Counted from the first letter of the stretch, positions 10,690 through 21,226 are shown. The stretch: 64,000 bases of DNA from Orychophragmus violaceus (GCA_030180135.1 CM058240.1:76131581-76195580), one strand, 5' to 3'. Notes: a model not told the origin generated them from the letters alone. Made by a program: numbers and translations.

Positions 10690-11428
10690 TCATCGCTTAT
10701 CAAACCTGAATTGATTCCTTCTCTTCTGTATTTTATCCTCAATATTTGCCACAATCGGTCTATGGTCCGAACCTACCATTCCCAGATATTCAACATATGA
10801 GAAAGGAAATAATGTGTGCCAATCTTCATTTGCTAACGCTCTATCCAGCTTACACCTGATGATCTGCTTTCCCCGCCGACCTCTCCAGGACAGAGAATCC
10901 CCTAATGATGGAAACTCGATTAAACCACAATCCCGAATCATATTCTTAAAAGACACAAAGGTCGATTCATGCCTCAAAGATCCCCCTTGTTTCTCATGAT
11001 TTCCTGTAATTTCATTCAATTCTCCAATAATAAACCAAGGTGTCGACCTTATCACCCCATACGCGTTAGTCTCTCCTAAACTTGATCTCGAAACTTATGC
11101 ATTGGATCCCCATATACAAAGGAAATTGCTACTCTTTTCCTTAGTATGTCCGCGCTCAATATCATTGATCCTATTGCTCGAATATATTATATTCATATCT
11201 GATGCACTATGGTAATATAATGCTAGACCCCCACTTGATCCTCTTGGTTCCTCTGTGTGCAATTTATCATATCCAAAGTGTCCCATAAATTTATGAGTGA
11301 ATGGGTACTGTTGTTTAGTTTCAGAAAGAAACAAGAAATCCGGCTTATTCTTACAAACAATCTCCCTCAAATAGCTTATTGTCCACCTGCTTCCTAGTCC
11401 TTGACAATTCCAACTTAGTATCCTCATA
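10690..11428 (-). pseudogene. LINE ORF2 fragment: APE-type endonuclease
   Basis: Two frames (11427-11095 and 11055-10690) are separated by a frameshift. The N-terminal piece begins MRILSWNCQGLGS, with the Asn of the active site, and contains FLSETKQ with the catalytic Glu. The C-terminal piece has PWFIIGELNEIT, the usual GDFNEI block with GEL in place of GDF, and ends with GSDHRPI, carrying the catalytic Asp-His. Apurinic endonucleases of this kind nick the target DNA to prime LINE integration. The Mutator-like element starts exactly where the first codons (MRIL) of this ORF lie. Confidence 0.88.
11419..11428. repeat. 10-bp TSD of the Mutator-like element, left copy
   Basis: TATCCTCATA is present here and again at 13980-13989, directly outside the terminal inverted repeats. 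Mutator-like elements make 8-11 bp duplications, so a perfect 10-bp copy fits that superfamily. On the minus strand it covers the ATG AGG ATA start of the LINE ORF2. Confidence 0.9.
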
Positions 11429-11626
11429 GGGAAATCGGCTTATTCATACATCAACACTGAGCCACGGTCCCAATCAATACCCGAACTCCGTATCTGTGTA
11501 ATTTCATACACCTATTCATTTTAAATTTGAATCTCATACCCCAACCAAAACAAATCGGCCTTTTCATACATTGACTAACAGAACGTTAGTTTGACCCAGA
11601 CGGTGTTTAGTGGCTCGGTTACGGAG
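11429..11626 (+). repeat. Left terminal inverted repeat of the MULE
   Basis: 198 bp, the reverse complement of 13782-13979 with about 7 mismatches. Long TIRs of this size are typical of TIR-MULEs and usually hold the transposase-binding sites and promoters. Confidence 0.92.
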
Positions 11627-11742
11627 GGTGACGTGGACATCCAATCACGTTTTAATTAAGACGGCGTCATTTTGCTTCATATGAAAACTCTGGGAAATCG
11701 TTTCTTCTCTCTTCGCGATTTTAGATCAGAAAATTAGGGTTC

Positions 11743-12333
11743 ATGTCTTCTAAGAGCAAATCAACTGGGTTTTGTGGTTCTTCAAGTATGAATAAATCGA
11801 TTGCATCAGGTAATTTCTTATTCTTTCAAAATATCGTTTGATTGTGTTATAGGAGACGACAGTTGTGATACAATTTTAAATTGGACAGGAATGAGAAATC
11901 GAAGTAGTGAAAGGGGGTTTCCGAAATCATGTGATTGGTGTGGAGAGAATTCGGTGATGAGAACGTGTAGGACTGTTGATAATCCTGGTAGAATCTTTCA
12001 CTGCTGCCCAAATGGATCGGAAAAGGTATGAGACCCGATTTTTAATGGGTACTATGTGATGGATCTGAACTTTAAATTTTCTTGTAGGAGAAGAACCATT
12101 TGTTTAAATGGACAGGTGAAGGTGTTGTCGAAGAAATCGAAGATATCAAAAGCTCCATTGAAGAAAACTTTAGGAAATTGGATACTGAGACACGCACAAC
12201 TCAAGATTTGGTTGCTAGTTATGGGAAGAAGATTGAAGAACTTGAGACTGTTGTTGTTGGGTTAGAGAATGGTCTAAAAGATGTCAGAAACAAGATTCAT
12301 GGTTGGGAGTGCTTATGTTGTCGGGTTATGTAG
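11743..12333 (+). CDS. GRF-type zinc-finger coiled-coil protein inside the MULE
   Basis: I predict three exons: 11743-11809, 11889-12025 and 12088-12333, with GT-AG introns. The frame is kept, giving about 149 residues. A 43-nt intron ending at 11852 would also keep frame but is short for a plant. After a Ser-rich N-terminus comes GFPKSCDWCGENSVMRTC, then NPGRIFHCCPNG, then NHLFKWTGE, which is the GRF zinc-finger layout (NPGR.F..C and the F.W ending). A coiled-coil helix follows (VEEIEDIKSS to GLKDVRNKI). Plants have many such small proteins of unknown role, with presumed nucleic-acid binding. The sequence after KIHGWECLCC is unusually short. Expression is unknown. Its position inside a MULE suggests capture or a passenger gene. 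Confidence 0.7.
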
Positions 12334-12508
12334 GAATAAGACTGTGAGACTTTGTGAACATGTATTGCTTCTCTTGTATGAACATCGTATGTATTTGTGT
12401 TGGTATGAGCAAATCCTAAAATCATCTTCTGATTATCTTCATGACATCCATTAACAAAAACAGACCATAAACGTTCCTAAAGCTTACATAATCCGAACAT
12501 AAAGCTTC
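12334..12508. other. Spacer between convergent MULE genes
   Basis: 175 bp of AT-rich sequence separating the 3' ends of the GRF gene and the mudrA stump. It probably holds both polyadenylation regions. I see no repeat or further ORF. Confidence 0.5.
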
Positions 12509-13267
12509 CTACATAGACCGATCATATCCCCAACGAGTGTACTTGACGTTCCTTTCTTCTTTCAAAGCATTCTCTAGAACCGCTTCCTTAAACGCCTTGA
12601 TACTATCAAAGACTAGCATAACCTTCAACTCCCCACTGCCTTTTCTGTATCTCTCATACGGTTGATCATTGTCTTCTTCTTCATCGTCTGAAGCAGGTGG
12701 AGTGTTCCTATATGCTTCATTATCCTCTTCCTCATCAACAAATCCAGCAACAATACCTTCTACACGTTCTTCTTGAGGATACCGGGCACTAACACGTTCC
12801 TCACAGTCATCACCCACACTTGCATTCTCTGCCTCATCGTCCTCAACTCTCTCTGTCTCAATGTCTTCGTCTCTCTCTGGCCCATCGTCCTCATCTCTCT
12901 CTGCGTCATCAAATGGTCCAAAGTGGACATCTTCATGCTCAAGAAATATCTCCACACTCTTGGTACAACCAGCCGCGATACACATATTTGTAAAATTGGA
13001 AGACCCGTTACACAGAATCTTCAGCTGATGCATGTTCTCGTGGGGTAGCTTATACCATATTCTTTGTCGATTCATATCGACAGTTGCTGCTTCGTTAATT
13101 CCTCTGAATATATTGGCCGCCGCAGTGTGGAGAAAATGTATCTTCCCACCAATATAGAATGTATGTCCATTCACTGTGTCGAAATTTCCTCCGTAGCTTA
13201 TGACAAACGCAATATCCGTGTCCTCACAAAGACAAGAAAACAGAACAAAAACGGTCAGTATTTTCAA
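12509..13267 (-). pseudogene. mudrA: N-terminal stump of a mudrA-like transposase
   Basis: The 252-residue frame begins with a domain around ISYGGNFDTVNGHTFYIGGK, typical of the start of plant MULE transposases. It continues through a long acidic stretch (ERDEDDGPERDEDIETERV and DEEEDNEAY) and ends within the MuDR DNA-binding domain: VFDSIKAFKEAVLENALKEE then RNVKYTRWGYDRSM and a stop. A full mudrA protein would go on with a WRKY/GCM1-like zinc finger, the DDE catalytic core and a SWIM finger, all absent here. The first residues (MKILTVFVLFSCLC) are atypical, so the true start is unsure. It probably arose by internal deletion of an autonomous MULE. Confidence 0.75.
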
Positions 13268-13781
13268 ATAATGTTCACTGAGACATTATATCGAGCACAT
13301 GGAGTGCTATATCATATCTCCATAACCATTGAAGAAATCTAAACAATTTGTGTCTCAAATTCATGGTAATTAGTCATCTAAAACAATATAACATAGAATT
13401 GAAGCATAATCTACATCTAAAATCGAAGCTTTCTCTCTCGTCTAACCCTAATTTCTGTCTAAGAAATTCGAGACCACTAACCTAATTTCGAAGAATTGAA
13501 GCACTCCAACCGCGGTTTTTGAAATTTCTTTGACTCTTTCTATACCTAATTGACAAAATTTCTTCTTTCTACTCGGTGTCTATGAGTTCTCTCTATCGAA
13601 GTTTCGATTTCTCTGTTATGAGCTTTGTGTTCTTCGCCAAATCTTTCTTTACTTAATTCTTTTTTTTTTGAGCTAACTAAACAAAACGACGTCGTGTTGT
13701 TTAGTTTATTACTATTTTTTTTATTAGCTTAGAGTATTACCACGTAATTACCACGTAATATTCGGAAACTGCCACGTAATA
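13268..13781. other. MULE 5' flank of the transposase stump
   Basis: AT-rich sequence upstream of the mudrA stump up to the right TIR, with CT-rich stretches near 13420-13640 that look like a transcribed leader. Three CCACGTAAT-like words repeat at 13739-13780. I see no other coding region. Confidence 0.5.
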
Positions 13782-13979
13782 CTCCGTAACCGAGCCACTA
13801 AACACCGTCTGGGTCAAACTAACGTTCCTTTAGTCAACGTATGAAAAAGCCGATTTGTTTTGGTTGGGGTATGAGATTCAAATTTAAAATGAATAGGTGT
13901 ATGAAATTGCACAGATATGGAGTTTGGGTATTGATTGGGACCGTGGCTCAGTGTTGATGTATGAATAAGCCGATTTCCC
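13782..13979 (-). repeat. Right terminal inverted repeat of the MULE
   Basis: 198 bp, the inverted partner of 11429-11626. Confidence 0.92.
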
Positions 13980-13989
13980 TATCCTCATA
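13980..13989. repeat. 10-bp TSD of the Mutator-like element, right copy
   Basis: TATCCTCATA, identical to 11419-11428. Confidence 0.9.
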
Positions 13990-14244
13990 TTGTGATTAAA
14001 TATTGTTTTCTTTCCATAATAACTGTTGAAAAATAGCCACCGGAAACTCGTTGCCATAACTGAAATATCAATATGATTCCTCCAAAATAACCCAACTTTT
14101 CCTTTCTATTATATCCCCTAAATCCATACAAGGGGACTCCTCGATCCCCTTCCTATTTTAAATACATCCCAATCCAGGAACATTGAAGGCATTTTTCCTC
14201 TTCCTTTGTATCGAACATCAGAAACTTGTATTGTCCATAGCCCA

Positions 14245-16197
14245 TTAACTCTGCCAAAATTTTTGATCTGAAATATAAAAGTATTCCAAAATCAAAACCC
14301 ACATATGCATCATGATACAATATTTTTCTTGCGTCTTATGTCTACAAACCGGCGTAGTAGTACCATATTCAAAGATCATTATCGATATACATCCACCCAA
14401 ATAGACACCATAAATATAGTAACTCCACTCTTCTTGGTGCAAACCCATATGTTGTATATACCGCTTGTAATTATATAATCCAAGCCACATTGCAATGCGT
14501 TCCACCTTAAATGTTTGCGTTGATTGCTTCGTCCTAACCATAATGTAAAAGACCATAAATCCTGACAGCCAAAATTCCAGATGCTCTGTTCCTCCTTCTG
14601 TTTCGACAACGCGAGAGCCATGAGAGGAACAACCAGTTCTATCTTCCAGCTTAATAGTCCTTTGGCCCAAATCTCCTCGTCCCAAAACGTGTGACCATAA
14701 ACATGATACCTGCAAAACAGAGACCTATCCAAAACCAGTAGACCATTCTGGATGTGAAAGTTAATAAGGGCCTCGTATTTAAGTATAATCAAGTCAAAAG
14801 ATCCCAGCCAAGGCCGAGACACTGGGTAACACAAAGAACCAATACTACAAGATGATTTTAATATCTGCATCAACTTCCTGTGCGAGCTATTAACAAAGAA
14901 TAAAAAGCCCCATACCCTCATAAAACCCCACAGAATCAGTATGCAACAAATACAGTAGTTGGTAACAGACACTAGTAGTTGGTAACAGACACTAGTCGTA
15001 GCATCTGAAAACCTCCTGCATCTAGGGCAACTAAACTTCTGGCTTTAAAGCGTCCACTATTAAACCAATACGGGTCAGCCCAAAAACCTAATGATATTAA
15101 GTTCCAAAGATCACAACACAGGAACTTACTGATTTTGTAATACCACCCTCCTATTAAGATATCGAGCCACCTGAGCCCATAATCCTGAACCAAATAAAAC
15201 AACCATAAACCTCGTAATCCAACAGTACACCAAAACTCAGACCATATCATTAATACTTTAGCATGTAGATCCTCCTTCTCTTTCCCATATTTCTTGAGAC
15301 CATAGCTGTAATTGTCTTCTCTTTCATTTAGGCTTAACAATTTATAAACAGGAATCGTCACCTGGTTATAGATATGAGAGCTAAAGCAAAGATTTCCTAA
15401 ACAAGTTAAACCCAAAACAACATCATAATACACAAACCACCTGATAATATACCATATTCTCATAGAACGTTCCAAAAACCTCCAACACGATATTCTTTGT
15501 CCAGTAGGTTGCGGTACTAAAGACAGAGCCACAATCATTGAGAATACACCCTTAGGTAAGCCCCTGCACCCATATTTGTAAGCTACCACATCAAATCTCA
15601 GGTCAAAGATATTGTAGTTCAATTTTCCTCCAAAGTCTAGTCCACCTAACCGATACGTCCTAAAGCCAATATAACCAAATATCTTTTGAACTGAGCCTGA
15701 CAAATTCAGACTAAAACTTAACCAAAATCCAACTCCCTTAAAGGCCATCTTAATTTCCATACTATCCTTACCTTCACTGACCCAAATATAACACAGACAT
15801 GATTCGTTTATATCCATTCCAAGCCTAATATAATAATAATAATCTATTATACTAGTCATGGTTATACAGCTTTTAACAAACCAAACATTCCCAAGATCAA
15901 AAAGATAGCAAGATACGAAATTTGTCTTTCTTTCACCACAACCACAATAAACCTGGTCGACCATTTACTGTCGCAAAAACCATCACCTAACCTGAGGAAA
16001 AAGATACTTCTAGACATGTACCTTGCATCATCGTGATTTAACCAAGCTAAGCAAAATCCTGGCCGAGTATAATATCCTGGCCATATCAATTTCCATAGAA
16101 GGCAAAACACAAAAGCAATAAATTTATTGATAGATCTAATTATATTGCTCGAAAACCATTCAGATCGTATCACACAAACAGCGCAAGCAAAGGTCAC
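14245..16197 (-). other. Overlapping minus-strand frames of unknown origin upstream of the LINE ORF2
   Basis: Long frames occur at 16197-15862 (111 codons), 15964-14972 (330), 14972-14379 (197) and 14715-14245 (156). They are very rich in Trp, Tyr, Phe, Cys and Gly and contain no domain I recognise. The sequence lies directly upstream of the LINE ORF2 on the same strand, so it could be the LINE ORF1 or 5' region in a decayed state, or another repeat. The aromatic-rich composition argues against a normal soluble protein. The stretch 13990-14244, between the MULE and the first frame, shows nothing readable. Confidence 0.3.
14954..14993 (+). repeat. 20-bp tandem duplication
   Basis: AGTAGTTGGTAACAGACACT occurs twice head to tail. 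The duplication creates the overlap between two of the minus-strand frames described for 14245-16197 and looks like a recent replication slip. Confidence 0.85.
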
Positions 16198-16204
16198 TAG
16201 TAAA

Positions 16205-16595
16205 AATATATCGTATAGCCACGTTTTTCGTGGCTATGCCATATATTTCGTGGCTATAGGCTGTTTTTGCCACGAAAGTCACGAAAAAAAAACGTGGCTA
16301 TACGATCGTGACTAATTTTTTTCGTGACCAAATCGTGACAAAAAGACACGTTTTTGTCACGAAATATTCGTGACTAAATTAGTCACGTTTTGTCACGAAT
16401 ATTTCGTGACAATATTAGCCACGTTTTGTCACGAATATTTCGTGACAAACTTAGCCACGATTTGTCACGTTTTATATCGTGGTTATAATTAGCCACGATT
16501 ATGTCACATTTGTTTTCGTGACTTAAACACGTTTTATGTCACGAAAAATTTCGTGGCTTATTGTTAATTTGTCACATTTTTAAATGTGGCTGATT
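16205..16595. repeat. Subterminal repeat array of the CACTA-like element
   Basis: About 390 bp packed with direct and inverted copies of words such as TTTCGTGAC, GTCACGAAA, CGTGGCTA and TAGCCACG, so the strand can fold back on itself repeatedly. In En/Spm elements, arrays of short direct and inverted words near the ends bind the TNPA protein and are required for transposition. Here only the left end has them. Confidence 0.8.
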
Positions 16596-16840
16596 TCTAA
16601 TCATTTAAAAAAAAAAAAGAATCCAAATAAAAAGTTTACAATACAAAAATATACACACTGAATCTTCCACATATTACAATCATCGAATCAAAATACAAAT
16701 GTTTGCAATACATTGTTTGACCATTGCAAACACACAAACACAACATTATTACACACATACAACTAAGACAAACATTCACCATGTTCACACAAACTGAAAG
16801 TCTAGAGAAGTTGACTACACCACCTATCCAAATCACTCTG
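16596..16840. other. 3' flank of the CACTA-like gene
   Basis: AT-rich sequence between the subterminal array and the last exon. It probably contains the transcript 3' end. No ORF is credible here. Confidence 0.4.
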
Positions 16841-18313
16841 TTAAGCTTCACTCAATCTAGCATGTGAGTGATTACCTGATTTGGAAACTTTAGCCGCTGG
16901 AGGAGCTTTAGCAGGAGCACGATGAGCTTTACCAAGAGCAAGAAGAGCTTGAGCAGGAGCAAGGGAAGATTGAGTAGGAGCAAGAGGACCTGGAGCAATA
17001 GCAGAAGGCTGATCAGCAACATCAGGAGCTTGAGCAGGAGGAACCTGTTGGTTTGATGCAGGAGCTTGAGCAGGATGAACCTGTTGGTTTGATGCAGGAG
17101 GAACCTGTTGGTTAGTTGCAGGAGTGACACCAAGATGCTGAAGAATCATATTGAGGGAAGTATTTGTTGCAGTCATCCCTTCCTTGAGCTCTTTCTTCAG
17201 ATCCATCATATCCTCTTTGAGTGCTTCATTACTCGCCTCCAACCCGGATATGCGCATCTCCATGTCCAGATTGCGCTTCTGAGATGTTGCGACAGGCTCA
17301 CTTGGATTCAAATCTCTGAGCTGAACACTCCCAATACCATATATTCGGCCATTGGTTGACTGACCACGCTGAAAATGGGTAAAAACAAGTCAAACCATTG
17401 ATAGATAACTAAGCTTAATAAAACATACCATCTAAGGGTAATAACAACATAAAAAAAAAAACAAACAATATCAATGTTGTTACCTTGATATACTCCTGGT
17501 CCAGTAAGATGCGATGTGTAGTAGCTGTTGATCCAGTTTGGCTGACGCCATTGGGAGATCCATCATCAGGAAGCAACTCAGCAACAGCCTGCTCTACTTC
17601 TTCGACAAGCTCCTTGGCTTGTTCATCAACATAGGTCCCATCTTTGCGTTTGTGAGTCTTCTTCACAAGCTCTGTGTAAGGAGGTTTTTCAGTCAAACCA
17701 GACTCGACCATCTACACAAAAAGAATTTATTAGTATCTATCTAATGTAAAGTAATAAATAAAGTATAATGTGTTGAAGGAAAAAAAGATGGATCTACTTA
17801 CCATACCATGCTCGATCTGCAAGAAGTTAACTGGACCTGCACTGTGCTTGTGCATCTGTTTGCCAGTCGGTGCAGAGAGTTGAGATTTAGCAGCTGACCG
17901 GCTCTTTTTTATTGCTCCCTCTGTTCCCCAATTCTCTAGCAGGAAGGCCCAATCTTCTGCACTTATATATTTCGGTTTCTTTCCCTCCCTCTTCTTCTTG
18001 CTGATCCGCTGACATATGGTAGTCTGTGTGTGAAGCTTCCACCTGAAGTAGACCTCCTCATGATGCTTATCTTCCCAGTAGTAGTTTTGCTACAAAAAAA
18101 CAGTAAAGGAATCAGTAAAGTATAGAAAAGAATGCTTTAAAATGTAACCATTACACGAGTATTAGATCAAGGGAAAGAAACCTTACAATGAATGTGTGCC
18201 ACCACTTGTCACGTCTCTCGTCTGGAACAAACTTCCAGCTTGACCATGGTCCCATGTAGTATGCATGCCACGTTGTTCTGATAAATGCGTGGACAGATGG
18301 GTCTACACCGAAC
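16841..18313 (-). CDS. Ptta/En/Spm-type plant transposase gene (Transposase_24), partial model
   Basis: Exons I can define by GT-AG sites and a continuous frame: 18313-18187, 18090-17802, 17711-17484 and 17371-16841, ending at a stop near 16841. The protein reads FGVDPSVHAFIRTTWHAYYM, DERRDKWWHTFI, YYWEDKHHEEVYFRWKLHT, then EDWAFLLENWGTE, then KKTHKRKDGTYVDEQAKEL. That is the Transposase_24 pattern (W..T..K..H..K..G.FVD..A). A coiled-coil segment (MEMRISGLEASNEALKEDM) and a Pro/Gln/Ala-rich repeat tail (NQQVPPAQAPASNQQVPPAQ) follow. These proteins are the accessory TNPA-like partner in plant CACTA elements, presumed to bind the subterminal repeats. The 5' exons are not resolved. No frame break is visible in these exons. 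Confidence 0.7.
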
Positions 18314-18393
18314 CTGAAACAGCAAATCAAAGCAAAGCAGTAGAGAATGCATCAAACAGACAATGGAGATAATCAAAGCAAATCACAACAGAT

Positions 18394-18694
18394 GCAACCA
18401 ATGCTAACAATTTATCAGAAAATTCTTAACTTAGCAAAACACATAATCAAAACACACAATCAAAACACATAATCAGACAGACAATGGAGATAAAAAAAAA
18501 AAAGCACAACAGAAATCCTAAACTAATCATAATCTAAACAGAAATACTAACCAAAGGCAGAACAAATAATCAAAGCAATCCTATCAAGTGTAGAAGCAAC
18601 CAATGCTAACAACTTATCAGAAAAGTCTTAATTAAGCAAAACAGATAATCAAAACACATAATCTAAACACATAATCAGACAGACAATGGAGATA
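18394..18694 (+). repeat. 99-bp direct repeat, two copies
   Basis: Copies at 18394-18492 and 18596-18694 both start GCAACCAATGCTAACAA and end ACAATGGAGATA, with several mismatches. The region is A-rich and lies in the intron or 5' part of the transposase gene. A shorter third trace (CAGACAATGGAGATAATC) is near 18357. Confidence 0.75.
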
Positions 18695-18790
18695 ATCAAA
18701 CCAATTGCTCCAACAGAATCGATCAAAGAGATAAAGAACTACTAACCTAAGCAGAATAGGATCAATCAAATCCTACACAAACACACAGAA

Positions 18791-19189
18791 TCAATCATTA
18801 GAACAGATGACAGATGATAGATTCACCAGAATCACCAAATAAATTACCTTAGTTGTTTGCCGAAAAACACTGCAAGACGAGATCTTACAGCCCCAAAATT
18901 CATCAGATCGAATCAAGTTCGTATCTCCCTTAATCCCTTCTGACCTTTTTTCCATTTCCAGATCCGTATTAACAGATCGAATATTCACCACATCAGAGAT
19001 CGCATCGCTTATCTGTTTTGTTTCCAAAAAATCGATAACCAGATCTCTACCATAAACGCCTCCGTAATATTCCGCCATAACTATGATGAAATCCAATCGA
19101 TACCGTAATCCGAATCCGTCGAAATCCATCTCCCTCGTTGAATCATCCAAAACCCTAAATCGCCTTCGTTGTCGCCATCGCCCTTGCAC
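18791..19189 (-). other. Possible 5' exon or leader of the CACTA-like gene
   Basis: A 132-codon frame with an Arg-rich start (MQGRWRQRRRFRVL) lies just inside the right end, upstream of the transposase exons on the same strand. It has no recognised domain and an uncharged hydrophobic C-terminus that looks like read-through into an intron. It may be the first, partly coding exon. Confidence 0.3.
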
Positions 19190-19210
19190 TATGCAATTTA
19201 TTTAGTAGTG

Positions 19211-19331
19211 TTATAATTGATGATTATATTATCCCGAACATACTAAAACAAATTTTTTCTTTGATTATAGTTTGTCAAATTGGAATCACTCTATTTTTAG
19301 GTAGCTTATAATCAAAACAAATATATGTTCA
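19211..19331. other. Short AT-rich spacer
   Basis: Sequence between the CACTA-like element and the left LTR of Athila D. Nothing is recognised in it. Confidence 0.4.
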
Positions 19332-20390
19332 TGATAGGTCAAGTTTTATCCCTAGCTCTAACTGTGGGTAAGTAAAGTTGTGTTTCGATGTAAGAAAGAC
19401 GCTACACTTAGGAAGTTTTCAGGAAATCATACAATGTTAGACACTTAATTAATCATGACTCATATAAATGCACGAATTCAAGAACTAGAATCACAAATGT
19501 CAAACAATTCAACTTTCGCTGTAATTGTTCTCTATGTCTAGAAACCTAGCAATTCAAATCTCTTTGCAATCCTAGAGTTCTTGATAAGCATTAATAGCAA
19601 GTTCTTTATTTCACAATTCACTTAAACCAAATCTCTTTGTATTTAGTCAAATTGCTCACAGTAAGTTATGTCAGATTACAATTCACACTCTCGTGCCAAA
19701 TTAATAACCTAAGATCTAAGCTCTAGGTGATCAGTCCAAGAATTTAGCTTTACGTCCAACTTAGGTGATGAACATATTGATTGTGAATCCTAACTATTCA
19801 AAGATCTAACAAAGCATGAAGACCCTATAAGAATCCCTAAATCTAACAAGGGTTACTACTCATACATGATATTGAATGAACAACACATAATTGAATAGAA
19901 ACCAAAGACTGAATAGATAGAGTTAACGGGGTTCGAAATCCTTCTCTCAAAGGTTACAGAGTAGCAGATCAGCCCCAATAGCAATAATCTCCTCAAGTCT
20001 CCAAAAGCCAAAAGCAATAACAAAAGATAAGAGAATAAACTCTCAAAAACCTAATTAATAGTCTAAATACGTATTGGGGCTAAATTTGAAATAATGAAAC
20101 TTATGGGCTTGTTTGCAATTCTTCAAAAGATGAACTTCAAATCGTGTAGGAGTCGCGTTGGGATTCAGTGTCGACCAACACTAAGAGTGAACGTCGGTCG
20201 AGACTAAGGTCAATGCTCGGCTCCAACTTTGACTTCTTGCAGAATGCTCCATAAGCGCTTCAAAACTCCTAGCTTTTGCTCCATTCGTGTGCTAACCTGT
20301 AAAAGACTCGATAGACTCGAAATACATGGTTAAAAACTCTATATATACACATATATCATGGTTAAAAACCTATAAAACCTTGATATATCA
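19332..20390 (-). repeat. 3' LTR of Athila D
   Basis: Bounded by TGATAGGTC on the left and TTGATATATCA on the right, i.e. it starts TGATATATCA on the minus strand. It is followed by ACTCCCCCACACTT, the reverse complement of the Athila purine tract. It is about 1.06 kb and diverged from the other Athila LTRs. It contains a diverged copy of the paired palindrome near 20168-20206. Confidence 0.85.
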
Positions 20391-20404
20391 ACTCCCCCAC
20401 ACTT
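20391..20404 (-). promoter_or_regulatory. Polypurine tract of Athila D
   Basis: On the minus strand this reads AAGTGTGGGGGAGT directly before the LTR, the same tract as in elements A (47186-47199) and B (52293-52306). It primes plus-strand DNA synthesis. Confidence 0.8.
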
Positions 20405-20417
20405 ACCTTTTGTTTGT

Positions 20418-21195
20418 TGATAGGTCTAAGTTTTATCCCTATTCTACTGTAAGTGCACAGTTATGCAATCGTAGTATAAAGGGTATCGAATCCCACATAG
20501 ACTCTAGTTTCACGCAATAGATTATGAGTAATCGAATTAAGCTAAGCGAAACGAAGTGAAAAGCAGTAAATAAGACAGCAAGATAAGCGAGTAAAGTGAT
20601 CAATAAGCGAAGGCGCTAGACTTAGGGAACTTCTCAGGAATTATGCTATGCTAGACACTTAACTGACAAGATTCAGATTAAGCACAATTCAAGAACTAGA
20701 AACACAATGCTAAACAATCCAACTCTCGCTGAGATTATTTCTATATCTAGCAACCTAGGGATCCAAATCTCTTTGTGATCCTAGAGTTCTAAACAAGCAT
20801 AAAGAACATGTTCTATCGGTTCACAATTCTCCTAAACCACATCTCTTTGCGTATAGTAAAATTTCTCACACTAAGTTTATTCAGATTATAACTCATACTC
20901 TCGTGCTATTGTCAATTATCTCAGATCTGAACCCTAGGTGATCAATCCAGAATTCAGTATTAAGCACAACTTATGTGATGAACGATTAGATAATGAATCC
21001 TAATCAATCAGTTATCAGACAAGCATAAAACCTTTATGAGAATCCCTAAATCCAACAAGAGAATTACTCAGACATATCAATCATAACAAAAGACATAATC
21101 AAAGTAATAATCATATAAAACCAAAAGAATAAGAACAGGGGTTCGAAATCAAGTCTCTCTCGAAATCAAGTCTCTCTCGAGTACAAGACCAGCCC
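20418..21195 (-). repeat. 3' LTR of C, truncated
   Basis: 778 bp matching 30233 to about 31010 of the other C LTR. The match stops abruptly after GACCAGCCCA near 21195 and runs straight into the gag end, so about 300 bp of LTR plus the purine tract are deleted. A 17-bp word (GAAATCAAGTCTCTCTC) is duplicated at about 21147-21180. Confidence 0.8.
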
Positions 21196-21226
21196 ATTAA
21201 ATTGACTATGGGTCGGAAAATCAGAC

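Larger units (their letters stand above)
11429..13979. mobile_element. Mutator-like element (TIR-MULE) carrying two gene fragments
   Basis: 2551 bp bounded by 198-bp terminal inverted repeats, both beginning GGGAAATCGGCTTATTCATA, and by a perfect 10-bp TSD. The TIRs differ at about 7 of 198 positions by my count. Inside, a plus-strand GRF-zinc-finger gene (11743-12333) and a minus-strand stump of a mudrA-like transposase (13267-12509) converge, separated by 175 bp. The catalytic part of the transposase is missing, so the element depends on another MULE for movement. It interrupts the LINE at its ORF2 start. Confidence 0.92.
413..13989 (-). mobile_element. Degraded L1-type LINE, split by two later insertions
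   Basis: A non-LTR retrotransposon on the minus strand. Read 5' to 3' on that strand it shows an APE-type endonuclease (11428 to 10690), a linker (10530-10300), reverse transcriptase (10293 to 9542, resuming at 2644), a zinc-binding RT domain (1599-991) and an RNase H domain ending at a stop codon at 451-453. A T run at 413-422 on the plus strand is the likely poly-A tail. The domain order is that of plant L1-clade ORF2 proteins. The element is dead, with several stops and frameshifts, and is interrupted by the LTR element at 2645-9541 and the Mutator-like element at 11429-13979. Sequence at and beyond 13990 continues upstream of ORF2, but I cannot place the LINE 5' end or ORF1. Confidence 0.85.
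16195..19210 (-). mobile_element. CACTA-like (En/Spm) element, ends partly unclear
   Basis: The left end is CACTAGTAAAAA at 16195, followed by a dense array of GTCACGAAA-type subterminal repeats. The right candidate end is TTTAGTAGTG at 19201-19210. The interior holds a spliced Ptta/En/Spm-family gene (Transposase_24) on the minus strand. The 3-bp flanks do not match (GGT before, TTA after), the two ends agree only over about 10 of 12 bases, and subterminal repeats are absent on the right. The right end may therefore be damaged or misplaced. No DDE-type TNPD transposase gene is present. Confidence 0.6.

Noticed and set aside
12773..13342. Plus-strand frames of 91 and 92 codons opposite the mudrA stump
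   Set aside because: They are antisense shadows of the acidic repeat region and have no domain.
16195..16195. Calling the left CACTA-like end and 19210 a proven pair
   Set aside because: The TSDs differ (GGT and TTA) and the end similarity is short, so only a moderate-confidence call was made.
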